DNA of 6,257 nt, taken from Clostridium sp. CAG:1013. GTDB taxonomy: Bacteria; Bacillota; Clostridia; Oscillospirales; Acutalibacteraceae. The first letter of the stretch is position 1. Each line of letters begins with the position of its first letter. A program made the translations under genes and the position numbers. Shown here in pieces: positions 5,200 to 6,257 of this stretch. The notes below the pieces were generated by a model, which searched no databases, had not been told where the DNA came from, and saw only the letters and a program-made list of their open reading frames with translations. The DNA lies in contig HF972672.1 in assembly GCA_000432995.1 (NCBI GenBank), positions 1-6,257 of the forward strand. Reading direction: 5' to 3'.

Positions 5200-6257
5200 A
5201 TGCTTCCGAAGCTGCAATACCATGTGGAGCCCAACAAGGGTTGGCTTAACGACCCCAACGGTCTCTGTTATTTTCAAGGCAAATACCACGCCTTTTTCCA
5301 GCATAACCCTCACGCGCCTGTGTGGGACACCATGCACTGGGGCCACGCTGTCAGCGACGATCTGATCCACTGGGAGGAACTTCCCATCGCTCTCTATCCC
5401 GACCAGCCCTACGAGAGCACTCTGGGATGCTTCTCCGGCTCTGCTGTGGAAAAGGACGGCACCCTCTATCTGTTCTACACCGCGGTGGGAGAGAACAAAG
5501 CCCAGACCCAATGCCTGGCCACCACCCAGGATGGAATCCACTTTGTAAAGCATTCGGAGAATCCCATCATTCCCCAAAGCCCTGTGGACCCCAACAGCAT
5601 TGATTTCCGGGACCCCAAGGTGTTCCCCTGGACCGACGGCACTTACCGTATGGTCTGCGGCGTGGGCCTGGATGGTCTCACCTCCGTGGTGCTGTACAAG
5701 TCTGCGGATCTGCTCCACTGGGAGTATGTGGGCAAGCTGTTTGAGACCAGGGAAATGGGTCCCGTCCTGGAATGCCCCGACCTGTTCCCCCTGGGGGACA
5801 AGTGGGTGCTGTGCTTCTCCCGGATGGATCAACCCCAGACGGTGCAGTATGTGCTGGGTGAGTTCGACGGGGAACACTTTACTCCCCAGGAACTCCAGCG
5901 CCCCGTTCTGGGCCCCAACTTCTACGCGCCTCAGTCCTTTGTGGACCACAAGGGCCGGCGGATTGTGATAGGGTGGATGACTCCTTGGGGTCAGCCGGAA
6001 GATCCCGATGCAGTGCGCTGCGGCTGCCTGACCGTCCCCATGGAGGTCACACTCAACGACGCTGGCAAGCTGTGCTTCTTCCCCGTGGAGGAGGCCAAAC
6101 CTTACCTCACTCAGGAAGATCCCCTGGTGGAGCAGGGCCAGTGGCTGGTGAAAGTCACCGACGGGAAGAAGATTCTGTTGGAGCTGCCTGCCGGAGAAGT
6201 GCGGGACGTGCAGATCCTGCGAGACACTCACACCTGCGAGGTATTCCTCAACGGCGG
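5200..6257 (+). CDS. GH32 beta-fructosidase, probably sucrose-6-phosphate hydrolase/invertase-like (partial; C-terminus beyond window)
   Basis: The first 352 residues are present; the frame runs off the window. The GH32 catalytic triad is complete: WLNDPNG (15-21) with nucleophile Asp18, FRDPKVF (136-142) with transition-state stabiliser Asp138, and ECPDLF (191-196) with acid/base Glu191. Other family blocks are MHWGHAVSDDLIHWEELPIA (45-64), GCFSGSAV (76-83) and NFYAPQSF. The five-bladed propeller covers about residues 5-300 and the C-terminal beta-sandwich begins near the window end. There is no signal peptide, so it acts in the cytoplasm on imported sucrose, sucrose-6-phosphate or short fructans. 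The N-terminus is shorter than in typical ScrB enzymes, which carry about 25 more residues before the WLNDPNG block. The start ATG has AAAGGAG (5184-5190) 9 nt upstream. The specific substrate cannot be fixed without the rest of the locus. Confidence 0.94.
   Translation, partial: MLPKLQYHVEPNKGWLNDPNGLCYFQGKYHAFFQHNPHAPVWDTMHWGHAVSDDLIHWEELPIALYPDQPYESTLGCFSGSAVEKDGTLYLFYTAVGENKAQTQCLATTQDGIHFVKHSENPIIPQSPVDPNSIDFRDPKVFPWTDGTYRMVCGVGLDGLTSVVLYKSADLLHWEYVGKLFETREMGPVLECPDLFPLGDKWVLCFSRMDQPQTVQYVLGEFDGEHFTPQELQRPVLGPNFYAPQSFVDHKGRRIVIGWMTPWGQPEDPDAVRCGCLTVPMEVTLNDAGKLCFFPVEEAKPYLTQEDPLVEQGQWLVKVTDGKKILLELPAGEVRDVQILRDTHTCEVFLNG

Noticed and set aside
5170..6231. A 353-codon open frame on the minus strand opposite the GH32 gene
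   Set aside because: The plus strand carries an intact GH32 catalytic triad; the antisense product is His/Gln/Val-rich and shows no domain.

Overview
The window looks like chromosomal DNA from a moderately GC-rich Clostridia-type Firmicute, most likely a gut Oscillospiraceae/Ruminococcaceae-like anaerobe. This rests on strong AGGAGG-type ribosome sites, GTG as well as ATG starts, an ECF sigma factor paired with a DUF4179-like membrane anti-sigma protein, a clostridial-style Crp/Fnr regulator and a lipoprotein solute-binding protein with a long Ser/Glu/Thr linker. The assignment is by impression; no phylogenetic marker is present. There are no rRNA or tRNA genes, no CRISPR array and no recognisable mobile element.

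Layout. Minus strand, 1-912: an ECF sigma factor followed by a 16-nt-overlapping, window-truncated anti-sigma-like membrane protein. A 257-nt divergent intergenic region (913-1169) carries a good SigA-type promoter for the plus strand and a weak ECF-type candidate for the minus strand. Plus strand, 1170-1646: a free-standing glucose-type PTS EIIA closed by a clear intrinsic terminator. Plus strand, 1776-5166: a well-formed promoter, a GTTGC-N4-GCAAC palindrome just downstream of the start point, then a four-gene operon made of a Crp/Fnr-family regulator, a lipoprotein solute-binding protein, an ABC permease (26-nt overlap) and a compact ABC ATPase (12-nt gap), ending at an intrinsic terminator. 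Plus strand, 5200-end: the first 352 residues of a cytoplasmic GH32 beta-fructosidase with all three catalytic residues.

How the genes work together. The regulator and the three ABC components form one transcription unit, so the regulator probably controls import of a small solute of the nitrate/sulfonate/taurine/thiamine-precursor (NitT/TauT) transporter class; the actual substrate cannot be read from the sequence. The EIIA and the GH32 enzyme both belong to sugar metabolism and could serve the same PTS sugar (for example sucrose), but no EIIB/EIIC is present to show this. The sigma/anti-sigma pair is a self-contained envelope-signal module.

The most interesting signals are regulatory. The crp-like gene has a palindromic putative operator lying between its Shine-Dalgarno sequence and its start codon, which also frames an eight-codon upstream ORF overlapping the gene start. 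Mutually exclusive GC-rich hairpins precede the solute-binding protein gene. The GH32 gene appears to have no room for a promoter downstream of a terminator hairpin, so it must be transcribed through it.
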